From positions 1 through 52,051 of the forward strand of contig CAMWXE010000036.1 in NCBI GenBank assembly GCA_947178145.1: 52,051 bases of DNA. The letters are read 5' to 3'. The translations under genes were made by a program, and so were the position numbers. Below the pieces are notes generated by a model that saw only the letters and a program-made list of their open reading frames with translations, was not told the origin of the DNA and did not search any database. This document shows positions 16,928-23,387 of the stretch, one piece after another (position 1 is the first letter of the stretch; each line of letters opens with the position of its first letter). This DNA comes from an uncultured Lachnospiraceae bacterium. GTDB taxonomy: Bacteria; Bacillota; Clostridia; Lachnospirales; Lachnospiraceae.

Positions 16928-18880
16928 ATGGAGAACACATTGAATTTATTTCGGGCTGCAGCGGTGACGCCGCGTGTCCACATTGGAAATGTTGCAAAAA
17001 ACCGTCAGGAGATTATCAAAGCCTATGACAGTCTGGCAGAACAGGCCGATCTGATCGTGACGCCGGAGCTTTCCCTGACAGGGTACACCTGCGCGGATCT
17101 GTTCAACAATAGGAACCTGCTGGACATGGCGCGCAAGGGGCTGTACGACCTGACTATGTACACGAAAAAATACGGCGGGAGCGGGGCGGCGCTCGTGGTA
17201 GGTCTGCCGCTGGAAAAAGAGGGAGAGCTGTTTAACTGTGCCGCGCTGATTCAGAACGGCAGGGTGATTGCAGTTGTGCCAAAGACCTATCTCCCCAACT
17301 ATGCCGAGTTTTATGAGAAGAGATGGTTCAGCGCCGGGGAGCGGGACGCGCAGGAGATAGAGATCGTATGCGGAATGGAAACCCTGCAGACGACTTTTGG
17401 CAACAATGTCATCGTGGAAATCGGCACGGAAAAAAGGGTCTGCATCGGCATCGAGATCTGTGAGGATGCGTGGGCGCCCATCTCGCCGGGGCGGCTGCTT
17501 GCGCTGAACGGGGCGGAGATCATCGTCAATATTTCCGCTTCCAATGAGGTGATCGGCAAGGCACAGTACCGGAAAAATATGCTCGGCGCCGCATCGTCGG
17601 GCTGTATCTGCGGCTATGTGTACGTGTCCGCGGGACAGTATGAGTCCACCTCAGACCTTGTGTTCAGCGGACACACGCTGATGTATGAGAACGGAAAACT
17701 GATCGGTGAGGGAAAACCTTTTAGCGAAACCGTGCTTGTGAAGGATTTTAACCTCACCAAAATCAGGCATGACAGAATCGCGAACAAGACTTTTGCCGCG
17801 TGCAAAAATGCCTTTACAGGGCGTTCCTATGAAAAACTCGTATGCCAAAAAACGCTGATGGAGAAGAAAGAACTCCTTGCAAAGCTGTCCATCACGCCGT
17901 TTGTGCCGTCCAAAAACGTCAGGGAGCGCTGCCTTGATATTTTTCAGATGCAGGTTACTGCGCTCGCAAGGCGCATTGAGGCGATCAGGAGCAAATGTGT
18001 CGTAGTCGGCGTGTCAGGCGGTCTCGACTCGACGCTTGCTCTGCTGGTGTCCGCGCAGGCTGTCAAGAATATGGGGCTTTCCGCAGACACTGTGACAGGG
18101 ATCACGATGCCGGGATTTGGCACCACGGACCGCACAAGGAACAATTCGATGGAGCTGATGCAGTACCTTGGCTGCACAATCAGAGAGATCGGCATTGCCG
18201 ACTCGGTGAGACAGCACTTTAGAGATATCGGGCAGGACGAGAATGTGCACGATGTCACTTATGAAAACTGTCAGGCGCGGGAGCGCACGCAGATTTTGAT
18301 GGACGTGGCAAACAAGGAGGGCGGTTTTGTCGTCGGCACAGGTGACTTGTCAGAGCTTGCCCTTGGGTGGTGCACTTACAATGGGGACCATATGAGCATG
18401 TACGCCGTCAACACGAGCATCCCTAAAACATTAGTTCGGACATTGGTTGACGAGGTTGGCCACTTTATGGACGAAAATGGATTCTCCGGGATGAAAAAAG
18501 TGATCGAGGACATTATCGACACGCCGGTAAGCCCGGAGCTGCTTCCTCCCAATGCGGACGGGACGATCGCGCAGAAGACAGAGGAGACAGTCGGTTCTTA
18601 TATATTGCATGACTTTTTCCTGTATTACACGCTGCGGTATGGAATGTCGCCGGCTGAGGTGTTTGCGCTGTGTCAGGAGGCCGTCCGCCGGAGTGATGAG
18701 TACAAATTCAGCGATGAGGAAATCTCGAAGTGGCAGAAAGTATTTTACACCAGATTTTTCAGGCAGCAGTTTAAGCGGAACTGCATGCCGGACGGCGTCA
18801 AGGTAGGTTCCGTGTCCGTGAGCCCCCGCGGGGATTTGCGGCTGCCCGCGGAGATTGAGCCGGAGGAGTTTGTGGAGTAA
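16928..18880 (+). CDS. nadE: Glutamine-dependent NAD synthetase
   Basis: Makes NAD from nicotinate adenine dinucleotide, ATP and glutamine. The 650-residue protein is the two-domain form. The N-terminal nitrilase-type glutaminase has Glu in TPELSLTGY (about 47), Lys in VVPKTYLPNYAE (about 120) and Cys in GIEICEDAW (about 178). The C-terminal synthetase has the PP-loop SGGLDSTLAL (about 361) and VVGTGDLSELALGW (about 470). ATG 16928 is supported by the conserved N-terminal strand, though its ribosome site is weak; an upstream in-frame GTG overlaps the previous gene. The last 84 bases are repeated at 21951-22034. A strong terminator follows at once. Confidence 0.95.
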   Translation: MENTLNLFRAAAVTPRVHIGNVAKNRQEIIKAYDSLAEQADLIVTPELSLTGYTCADLFNNRNLLDMARKGLYDLTMYTKKYGGSGAALVVGLPLEKEGELFNCAALIQNGRVIAVVPKTYLPNYAEFYEKRWFSAGERDAQEIEIVCGMETLQTTFGNNVIVEIGTEKRVCIGIEICEDAWAPISPGRLLALNGAEIIVNISASNEVIGKAQYRKNMLGAASSGCICGYVYVSAGQYESTSDLVFSGHTLMYENGKLIGEGKPFSETVLVKDFNLTKIRHDRIANKTFAACKNAFTGRSYEKLVCQKTLMEKKELLAKLSITPFVPSKNVRERCLDIFQMQVTALARRIEAIRSKCVVVGVSGGLDSTLALLVSAQAVKNMGLSADTVTGITMPGFGTTDRTRNNSMELMQYLGCTIREIGIADSVRQHFRDIGQDENVHDVTYENCQARERTQILMDVANKEGGFVVGTGDLSELALGWCTYNGDHMSMYAVNTSIPKTLVRTLVDEVGHFMDENGFSGMKKVIEDIIDTPVSPELLPPNADGTIAQKTEETVGSYILHDFFLYYTLRYGMSPAEVFALCQEAVRRSDEYKFSDEEISKWQKVFYTRFFRQQFKRNCMPDGVKVGSVSVSPRGDLRLPAEIEPEEFVE

Positions 18881-18883
18881 GAG
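18797..18883 (+). repeat. 87-bp direct repeat, left copy (nadE 3' end)
   Basis: Left copy of an 87-bp direct repeat covering the last 27 sense codons of nadE, its stop and GAG. It matches 21951-22037 at 84 of 87 positions. The three differences (AAG/AAA, TTG/TTA, CGG/AGG) are all synonymous in the nadE frame. It looks like one of the two attachment sites bounding the island between them. Confidence 0.9.
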
Positions 18884-18897
18884 AAGAATTGAAATAG

Positions 18898-18946
18898 AAA
18901 ATCTTGATATATGGCATTGCTGGATGTGCCGTATATCAAGATTTTT
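18898..18946 (+). terminator. Intrinsic terminator after nadE
   Basis: AAATCTTGATATATGGCA (18898-18915) pairs with TGCCGTATATCAAGATTT (18927-18944) and runs into T residues. This terminator follows only the left nadE tail copy, which marks the left copy's 3' flank as a normal operon end. Confidence 0.9.
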
Positions 18947-19033
18947 GCAAGATCATTTGTTTAGGAACTATGCCTGTTAAGTATGAACAGTAAAGCAGGA
19001 AATGATCAATAATGTTCAGTCAATATATTTGGA

Positions 19034-19291
19034 CTATGGAGTTTTTTCGTCAGGATCAAGACCGGCGAAAAAATCATCATACTTGCAGTTATATATTTTT
19101 TTGAGTTGAATCAGTACGCTAATACGAATATTTAATTCGCCGGATTCATATTTTTCATAGGTGGTTCTGCCAATATCGCAGGAGCGGCGCTGCAGCTCTG
19201 CACACAATTTTTCTTGTGACAGTCCGTACTTTTTGCGCAGTTTTTTGAGATTTTCACCTATATTGCAGTCACGTCTTAATTTCTGTTCCAT
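19034..19291 (-). CDS. XRE-family HTH regulator (tandem copy 1)
   Basis: An 85-residue Cro/CI-type DNA-binding protein: helix-turn-helix in GLSQEKLCAELQRRSCDIGRT (about residues 24-44), then a TYEKYESGELNI segment typical of XRE proteins and a YDDFFAGLDP tail. It is about 80% identical by eye to the protein encoded at 19440-19697, and their upstream DNA is also similar, so this is a tandem gene duplication including the promoter and operator. Starts at ATG 19291. Probably an island regulator, repressing itself through the palindromes at 19329-19401. Confidence 0.87.
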   Translation of the reverse strand: MEQKLRRDCNIGENLKKLRKKYGLSQEKLCAELQRRSCDIGRTTYEKYESGELNIRISVLIQLKKIYNCKYDDFFAGLDPDEKTP

Positions 19292-19328
19292 GATTATTTC
19301 ACTTTTTCATCCAAATCGAAGTATCATT

Positions 19329-19401
19329 TTGACTAATGTTGGTACAATATGTATTATTTTATGCTGTATTGAATGAGAATATTGACCTTTATATTGGTCA
19401 A
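19329..19401. promoter_or_regulatory. Operator palindromes before XRE copy 1
   Basis: TTGACTAATGTTGGT (19329-19343) and TTGACCTTTATATTGGTCAA (19382-19401) share TTGACC/GGTCAA half-sites with the sites before XRE copy 2. The arrangement of two sites about 40 bases apart is the same in both copies, as expected if each regulator gene was duplicated with its operators. Confidence 0.6.
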
Positions 19402-19439
19402 GTGGATAAGAAGATAAAAAGTACAGTGCGCTGAGTAAT

Positions 19440-19697
19440 TTATGGAGTATTTTCGTCAGGATCAAGACCAGCAAAAAAATCATCATAGGTGCAGCCATAG
19501 ATTTTCTTGAGCTGAATCAATACACTGATGGGTATATTTAAATTGCCAGACTCATATTTTTGGTAGGTGGTTCTGCCAATGTCACAGGAACGGAGTTGTA
19601 ACTCGGCACATAATTTTTCCTGTGATAATCCCTTTTCACTGCGCAGCTTTTTGAGATTTTCGCCCATATTGCAGTCGCGTCTTAATTTTTGTTCCAT
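19440..19697 (-). CDS. XRE-family HTH regulator (tandem copy 2)
   Basis: An 85-residue Cro/CI-type regulator nearly collinear with the one at 19034-19291: the same MEQKLRRDCN start, HTH of GLSQEKLCAELQ type, and FAGLDPDE end. The frame is open 5 codons further upstream, but ATG 19697 is the start shared with the paralogue. Differences cluster in the recognition region (Q-L-R versus Q-R-R) and just after it (NLNIP versus ELNIR), so the two may have slightly different operator preference. It faces away from the plus-strand island genes beginning at 19872, an arrangement like a phage or ICE control region. Confidence 0.87.
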   Translation of the reverse strand: MEQKLRRDCNMGENLKKLRSEKGLSQEKLCAELQLRSCDIGRTTYQKYESGNLNIPISVLIQLKKIYGCTYDDFFAGLDPDENTP

Positions 19698-19718
19698 TTT
19701 TAATATTCCCAATTTAAT

Positions 19719-19792
19719 TTGACCAGTATTGGTTGCAATTTTAATAATTTTATGCTATATTCAATAAAAATATTGACACTAATACTGGTCAA
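19719..19792. promoter_or_regulatory. Operator palindromes before XRE copy 2
   Basis: TTGACCAGTATTGGT (19719-19733) and TTGACACTAATACTGGTCAA (19773-19792) are inverted versions of one site; the core ACCARTAYTGGT is itself palindromic. They frame the divergent promoter region between XRE copy 2 and the 122-residue gene. Confidence 0.65.
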
Positions 19793-19871
19793 TTTTGAAA
19801 ATTAATAATGGCATTGGCGACTTGAAGACAAGTTAACATCATAATGCAGGATACAGGAACAGGAGGGAATC

Positions 19872-20240
19872 TTGAAACGAGAGAGATATATAACTGATGA
19901 AGAAAGGGAAAAGTGCAAAAAAGTGGTAGAGGCATACACAGAATTTTATGATTTAGAGGATATCTTTATCACTGATACTGGGAGATATGGCTATGTGAAA
20001 TTATTGTATTACACAGTTTTTAATGGCTTTGAGAGTATGAAAACATACACTGACAGTAAAATGCTGTTTGATGATTTATGGAGCGACTGGCTGGATTATC
20101 AGCTATATGAAATGGTATCAGGCACTCTGATGGCAGAATTGAGTTGCGAGGAAATATTTGAAAGCCTTCCTCCCGATATACAAGAAGAATTGATTGGCAA
20201 ACATTCTTACTTTGCAGAGAGAGCGGGAATTAAAATATAA
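19872..20240 (+). CDS. Unknown acidic 122-residue island protein
   Basis: I do not recognise this gene. It starts with TTG at 19872 behind a clear AGGAGGG and encodes a soluble, strongly acidic protein rich in Glu, Asp and Tyr with no membrane segment. Features seen: a charged helical start (RYITDEEREKCKKVVEAY), a middle segment with GRYGYVKLLYY, and LPPDIQEELIGKHSYFAERA near the end. It is the first plus-strand gene of the island, divergent from XRE copy 2, so it is likely under that repressor. Small acidic proteins in such positions are sometimes DNA mimics or antirestriction proteins, but nothing here proves that. Confidence 0.6.
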   Translation: MKRERYITDEEREKCKKVVEAYTEFYDLEDIFITDTGRYGYVKLLYYTVFNGFESMKTYTDSKMLFDDLWSDWLDYQLYEMVSGTLMAELSCEEIFESLPPDIQEELIGKHSYFAERAGIKI

Positions 20241-20255
20241 AATTAAGTGAAAAAG

Positions 20256-20446
20256 GTAAACATTGTTTACAAGGGTTACTTTTCACACCTACGCCAAAGT
20301 AGTGGGAATCATGCGCCAAAATGCTTGCCTTTTAGCATTTTGTGTGCAAAATCTGTTATAATTCACACCTCAATTACTTATAAGCTGATAAAAACTGGCG
20401 TTGGTGTGAATTGTAACTTACAAGGTGGTCTTAGGACTGCCTTTTT
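20256..20446. repeat. Nested inverted repeats with terminator-like end
   Basis: In the 358-base gap 20241-20598: a perfect palindrome GTAAACATTGTTTAC (20256-20270); long arms TTCACACCTACGCCA (20282-20296) and TGGCGTTGGTGTGAA (20396-20410), 14 of 15 paired; inside them a CAAAATGCT/AGCATTTTG hairpin, and a second ATTCACACC (20361-20369) that can compete for the same right arm; then AAGGTGGTC/GGACTGCCTT plus a T run (20422-20446), terminator-like. A TATAAT box lies at 20357-20362. It could be a small RNA gene, an element end or a replication/transfer site. Confidence 0.55.
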
Positions 20447-20482
20447 ATGTTCTGGTAGAAAATTCGCAAGGTGTGTGGTAAA

Positions 20483-20563
20483 ATGAGTTTAGATCAAATC
20501 CATGCAATTGAGCAAGAAGAAACAGAGCAAGATGCTTTATTTTCATTTGAAAAACCTGGATAA
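20483..20563 (+). CDS. Possible 26-residue peptide or gene-start remnant
   Basis: A short open frame (MSLDQIHAIEQEETEQDALF and six more residues) just after the terminator-like hairpin, with a weak AAGGTGTG upstream. It is acidic and helical in appearance. It may be the truncated start of a larger gene whose remainder was lost, which would fit island decay, rather than a working peptide. Low confidence. Confidence 0.3.
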   Translation: MSLDQIHAIEQEETEQDALFSFEKPG

Positions 20564-20598
20564 AAATTGCTGTGCGAATGAGGGAAGAATAGTAGAAA

Positions 20599-21399
20599 AT
20601 GAGGATAATGTTTTGGAACACCCATAGAAATATCAAAACCAATGAATATGTTGTTAATCTGATTCAAGATTATGCCATAGATGTATTCGTTATGGCAGAG
20701 TATTTTGCTGATGAAAATGAACTGAAAGTGCTGCTTGAAAAAAATCACCAGAGATTTTTTCCTTGTTACACAGAAGGGTGCAGTAGAATTGTTGTATGGA
20801 GTAATTATGCCAGCATAGAACCAGGATGCCAAAACACATATCATTCAATTCAGATTATTAGAGATAAGTATATTTTGTGCTGTGTGCATTTAATGTCAGA
20901 TCTGCATGGAGACAGGAGTGATGAAAGATTTGAAAAAATTCAGGAAATTATGTATGATATCAAACAAACAGAACAAAGCATCAATTCACAACATACGATA
21001 ATTATAGGTGATTTTAATGAGATGCCATATGATAAAGGATGCCTGAATGCAAATGGATTTCATGGTCTGCCAGTATTGGATATCATGGATAAACCTACAC
21101 GGAGAGTATATGAAACAGATTATAGAAAATTTTATAATCCGATGTGGAATTTTATGGGAGATTTTTTATATCCGCCGGGGACATATTATTTGAATCATTC
21201 AAAATTATATTCACCAATGTGGTATATATTGGATCAGGTGATTGTGAGTAAGGATATTCTGCCTCTGTTTAAGAAGGAAAGTTTAAGTATAATAACTTCT
21301 TGCAGTTATTCGGATTTAATGGATAGGAATCAGCATCCCAATAAAGATATAAGCGATCACTTTCCGATCATGTGTGAGATAGAAGATAATGAAAGATAA
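20599..21399 (+). CDS. Endonuclease/exonuclease/phosphatase-fold protein
   Basis: A 266-residue protein of the EEP superfamily (DNase I, exonuclease III, phosphodiesterases). Motifs: FWNTHRN at the N-terminus (the family's N-containing metal site), IIIGDFNEMPYD (about 132, the GDFN motif with Asp and Asn) and SDHFPIM near the C-terminus (catalytic SDH). The expected early metal-binding Glu appears as VMAEYF (about 31). No signal peptide, so cytoplasmic. It forms an apparent two-gene unit with the gene 14 bases downstream. The substrate may be DNA, RNA or a phosphoester; AT-rich composition sets it apart from the flanking chromosome. Confidence 0.85.
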   Translation: MRIMFWNTHRNIKTNEYVVNLIQDYAIDVFVMAEYFADENELKVLLEKNHQRFFPCYTEGCSRIVVWSNYASIEPGCQNTYHSIQIIRDKYILCCVHLMSDLHGDRSDERFEKIQEIMYDIKQTEQSINSQHTIIIGDFNEMPYDKGCLNANGFHGLPVLDIMDKPTRRVYETDYRKFYNPMWNFMGDFLYPPGTYYLNHSKLYSPMWYILDQVIVSKDILPLFKKESLSIITSCSYSDLMDRNQHPNKDISDHFPIMCEIEDNER

Positions 21400-21413
21400 G
21401 ATGGAGGGATATT

Positions 21414-22034
21414 ATGAACGAGGAGAAGTTTTCTTTTGAATTGTTAGACAGATATACACCGGATGTTGTCATTAAAAATTCGTTAGAGCAAATCGAACAG
21501 GCAACCAAAGGACATGTGATTGGGAACATAGCAAGATATGATGGTCCGATTTATTCATATACAAAGATGACTGGACTTGCTGCTGTCTTGGGAACAGCTT
21601 CTGAAACTAAAATTGTAGATATTCAACAAGAATTAGGAGAGCAAAATTCAGAACAAAATAAGTTTGAAGTTTTTCTTACAGTAAAGGGACTGGAACATTA
21701 TAAGTATAGAATGATGTTTGTAAAGTATAGTACGATTTCTTATCCTGTAACGATTGTCATGAATGAAGATTTGGCAATCGAATATAGTGGGAAGAAAAAA
21801 GATATCTTTACCATAGCGTCTATGAAAAAGCTGGAAGAACTGATGGATATCGTGCTCAATTCTGAAACGATGATTTTGCTGATCCAAAGTTTGATAAACG
21901 AATCATTAAGGCAGGAGCAACAGCGGGCGTGCTCCCATAAGATGGATCATGTCAAAGTAGGTTCCGTGTCCGTGAGCCCCCGCGGGGATTTAAGGCTGCC
22001 CGCGGAGATTGAGCCGGAGGAGTTTGTGGAGTAA
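21414..22034 (+). CDS. Unknown partner of EEP nuclease, fused to a nadE tail
   Basis: A 206-residue open frame with GGAGGG before ATG 21414. The first 179 residues match nothing I recognise: soluble, mixed alpha/beta, with RYDGPIYSYTKMTG and ASMKKLEELMDI segments. The last 27 residues are identical to the end of NadE because the frame runs into the right 87-bp repeat. The native C-terminus was therefore probably replaced when the repeat joined here, so the gene may be truncated or a working fusion. Co-oriented and nearly adjacent to the EEP nuclease gene, suggesting joint function. Confidence 0.7.
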   Translation: MNEEKFSFELLDRYTPDVVIKNSLEQIEQATKGHVIGNIARYDGPIYSYTKMTGLAAVLGTASETKIVDIQQELGEQNSEQNKFEVFLTVKGLEHYKYRMMFVKYSTISYPVTIVMNEDLAIEYSGKKKDIFTIASMKKLEELMDIVLNSETMILLIQSLINESLRQEQQRACSHKMDHVKVGSVSVSPRGDLRLPAEIEPEEFVE

Positions 22035-22037
22035 GAG
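21951..22037 (+). repeat. 87-bp direct repeat, right copy (nadE 3' end)
   Basis: Right copy of the nadE-tail repeat, 84 of 87 bases identical to 18797-18883 and in frame with the orphan gene that runs into it. All three differences preserve the NadE residues, so this copy descends from a working nadE allele rather than from a drifting pseudogene. Confidence 0.9.
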
Positions 22038-22199
22038 TACAACAAATCCGTCGATGCTGCCAATGCCCAGATTTATGACAGGAAATACATGGAGTGTTTC
22101 AAAGAGTATTCTGGCAGTATGCTGCTTGTCGGTATCAATTATGATAAAAACAGCACAGGCAAAAAGCATAGCTGTATGATTGAGGAGTGGACAAAATAA
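22035..22199 (+). pseudogene. C-terminal remnant of a PD-(D/E)XK / DUF1703-type protein
   Basis: Directly after the right nadE-tail stop, an uninterrupted stretch of 54 codons ends in TAA at 22197-22199 without a start codon of its own. Its translation has AANAQIYDRKYMECF, SMLLVGINYD and a terminal EEW, typical of the last strands of the AAA-ATPase-like/PD-(D/E)XK (DUF1703) family, in which a ...LLVGINFD... strand precedes the final I-E-W. The upstream part is missing, consistent with a deletion or insertion break at the repeat border. Confidence 0.65.
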
Positions 22200-22235
22200 T
22201 TCCTCAAAAAGACTACATTCGAATAAGGAGTTTAA

Positions 22236-23174
22236 ATGAGTCAGACAAATGAAAATCAGACAATAAAAAGCAACGATTTTTTGGAAGCATATGACATTAA
22301 CCAGTACGACCGCCCGTCCATTGCGGCGGATATTGCAGTGTTTTCTATCGGGAGGAAGGCGGCAGAGGGGGCGGACTACCGCAAGCTTCCCACCAAGACG
22401 CTCCAGCTGCTGCTGATTCGTCGTGCCGAGCAGCCTTTTGAGGGAGAGTGGGCGCTCCCGGGCGGCTTTATGCAGAAAGGGGAAACCATACAGGAGACTG
22501 CGAGGCGCGAATTAAAGGAGGAGACAGGGACGGACAAGGCCTATCTCGAGCTGTGCAGCGTCTTCAGCGACAGCGGGCGTGACCCCAGGGGATGGATCAT
22601 CTCGCAATCTTTTATCGCCGTGCTGAATGAGGACGATCTTGCAAACGGCCATCTCGAGGCGAGCGGTGATGCCAGCGAGGCGGGATGGTTTGACATCACC
22701 GTGCGAAAAACCGCAGATAATAAGCAGGAGCAGAACAATGTTGTCACCTGCGACAATGACTATGAGCTGCTGCTGCAGGACAGCGGGGCATCGGACAAAA
22801 ATGCGGCTGTCAGGCTCCGGGCAGTGGTCAGGGAACACATTGAATACCGCGACTATCATGAGATTGTCACATACGATATCGTGGATTCGCAGGGGATTGC
22901 GTTTGATCATGCCAAAATTATCACCAGCGCCTTTCAACGGCTTCGGCGGATGCTGGGGAGCGATATACGGATTGCCTTTGATTTTATGCCAGAGCGCTTT
23001 ACCCTGACAGACCTGCAGGAGGCAGTAGAGCTGATATCAGGGCAGGAGCTGATCAAGCCGAATTTCCGGCGAAAGATTGCAGAGTATGTGATCGAGACAG
23101 ACGAGGTGGCACAAAACGGGGGGCACAGACCGCCCAAGGCGTTTGTCAGGAATCTAGACCGGTTTTATCAGTAG
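22236..23174 (+). CDS. Nudix protein with C-terminal winged helix, NrtR-like
   Basis: A 312-residue protein with an N-terminal Nudix domain (about 28-160) and a C-terminal region (about 200-305) matching the winged-helix part of NrtR-type regulators, for example SAFQRLRRMLGSDI, FTLTDLQEAVELI and NFRRKIAEYV. The Nudix box is complete: G-x5-E-x7-REL-KEETGT from about residue 77, so hydrolase activity is likely retained, unlike in many NrtR repressors. Known: NrtR family members sense ADP-ribose and repress NAD genes. It lies after the NAD operon, separated only by the island, so it may regulate that operon (inference). Confidence 0.82.
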   Translation: MSQTNENQTIKSNDFLEAYDINQYDRPSIAADIAVFSIGRKAAEGADYRKLPTKTLQLLLIRRAEQPFEGEWALPGGFMQKGETIQETARRELKEETGTDKAYLELCSVFSDSGRDPRGWIISQSFIAVLNEDDLANGHLEASGDASEAGWFDITVRKTADNKQEQNNVVTCDNDYELLLQDSGASDKNAAVRLRAVVREHIEYRDYHEIVTYDIVDSQGIAFDHAKIITSAFQRLRRMLGSDIRIAFDFMPERFTLTDLQEAVELISGQELIKPNFRRKIAEYVIETDEVAQNGGHRPPKAFVRNLDRFYQ

Positions 23175-23269
23175 GAATGATGAGGAGGGATCAGGCGGGA
23201 TATTGGAATAAGGAATGCTGACATTTTTCCGGCGTTTGCTGGCAAAGATGGCAGTATTTTTTATTTCTC

Positions 23270-23304
23270 AATAATTTTTTATCGAATTTCGATAAAAAAT
23301 TATT
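23270..23304. promoter_or_regulatory. 35-bp perfect palindrome, operator candidate
   Basis: AATAATTTTTTATCGAA and TTCGATAAAAAATTATT form 17-bp perfect arms around a single central T (23287). It ends at the -35 box of the promoter for the DUF2975/XRE unit, an ideal place for autoregulation by the small XRE protein of that unit. A further TTTCGAT half-site lies in the spacer at 23308-23314. Confidence 0.7.
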
Positions 23305-23331
23305 GCATTTCGATTGATATAGTGCTAGTAT
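23303..23331 (+). promoter_or_regulatory. Promoter of the DUF2975-XRE unit
   Basis: TTGCAT at 23303-23308, a 17-base spacer and TAGTAT at 23326-23331, overlapping the end of the 35-bp palindrome. Confidence 0.6.
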
Positions 23332-23387
23332 AGAGATACAGAATTTTCTGGAAAACATTTCTGAGAAATAAGAAGGATGAAGGGGAA

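Larger units (their letters stand above)
18884..22037. mobile_element. Putative genomic island inserted at the nadE 3' end
   Basis: About 3.15 kb bounded by the 87-bp nadE-tail repeats. It is visibly AT-richer than the flanking NAD operon and Nudix gene, and carries two XRE repressors, three orphan genes, a nested inverted repeat, an EEP nuclease and a chimeric gene end. No integrase or transposase gene remains inside, so it is either a decayed or non-autonomous element, or a product of recombination with another nadE-linked locus. The bounds are read directly; the integrative origin is inference. Confidence 0.6.
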
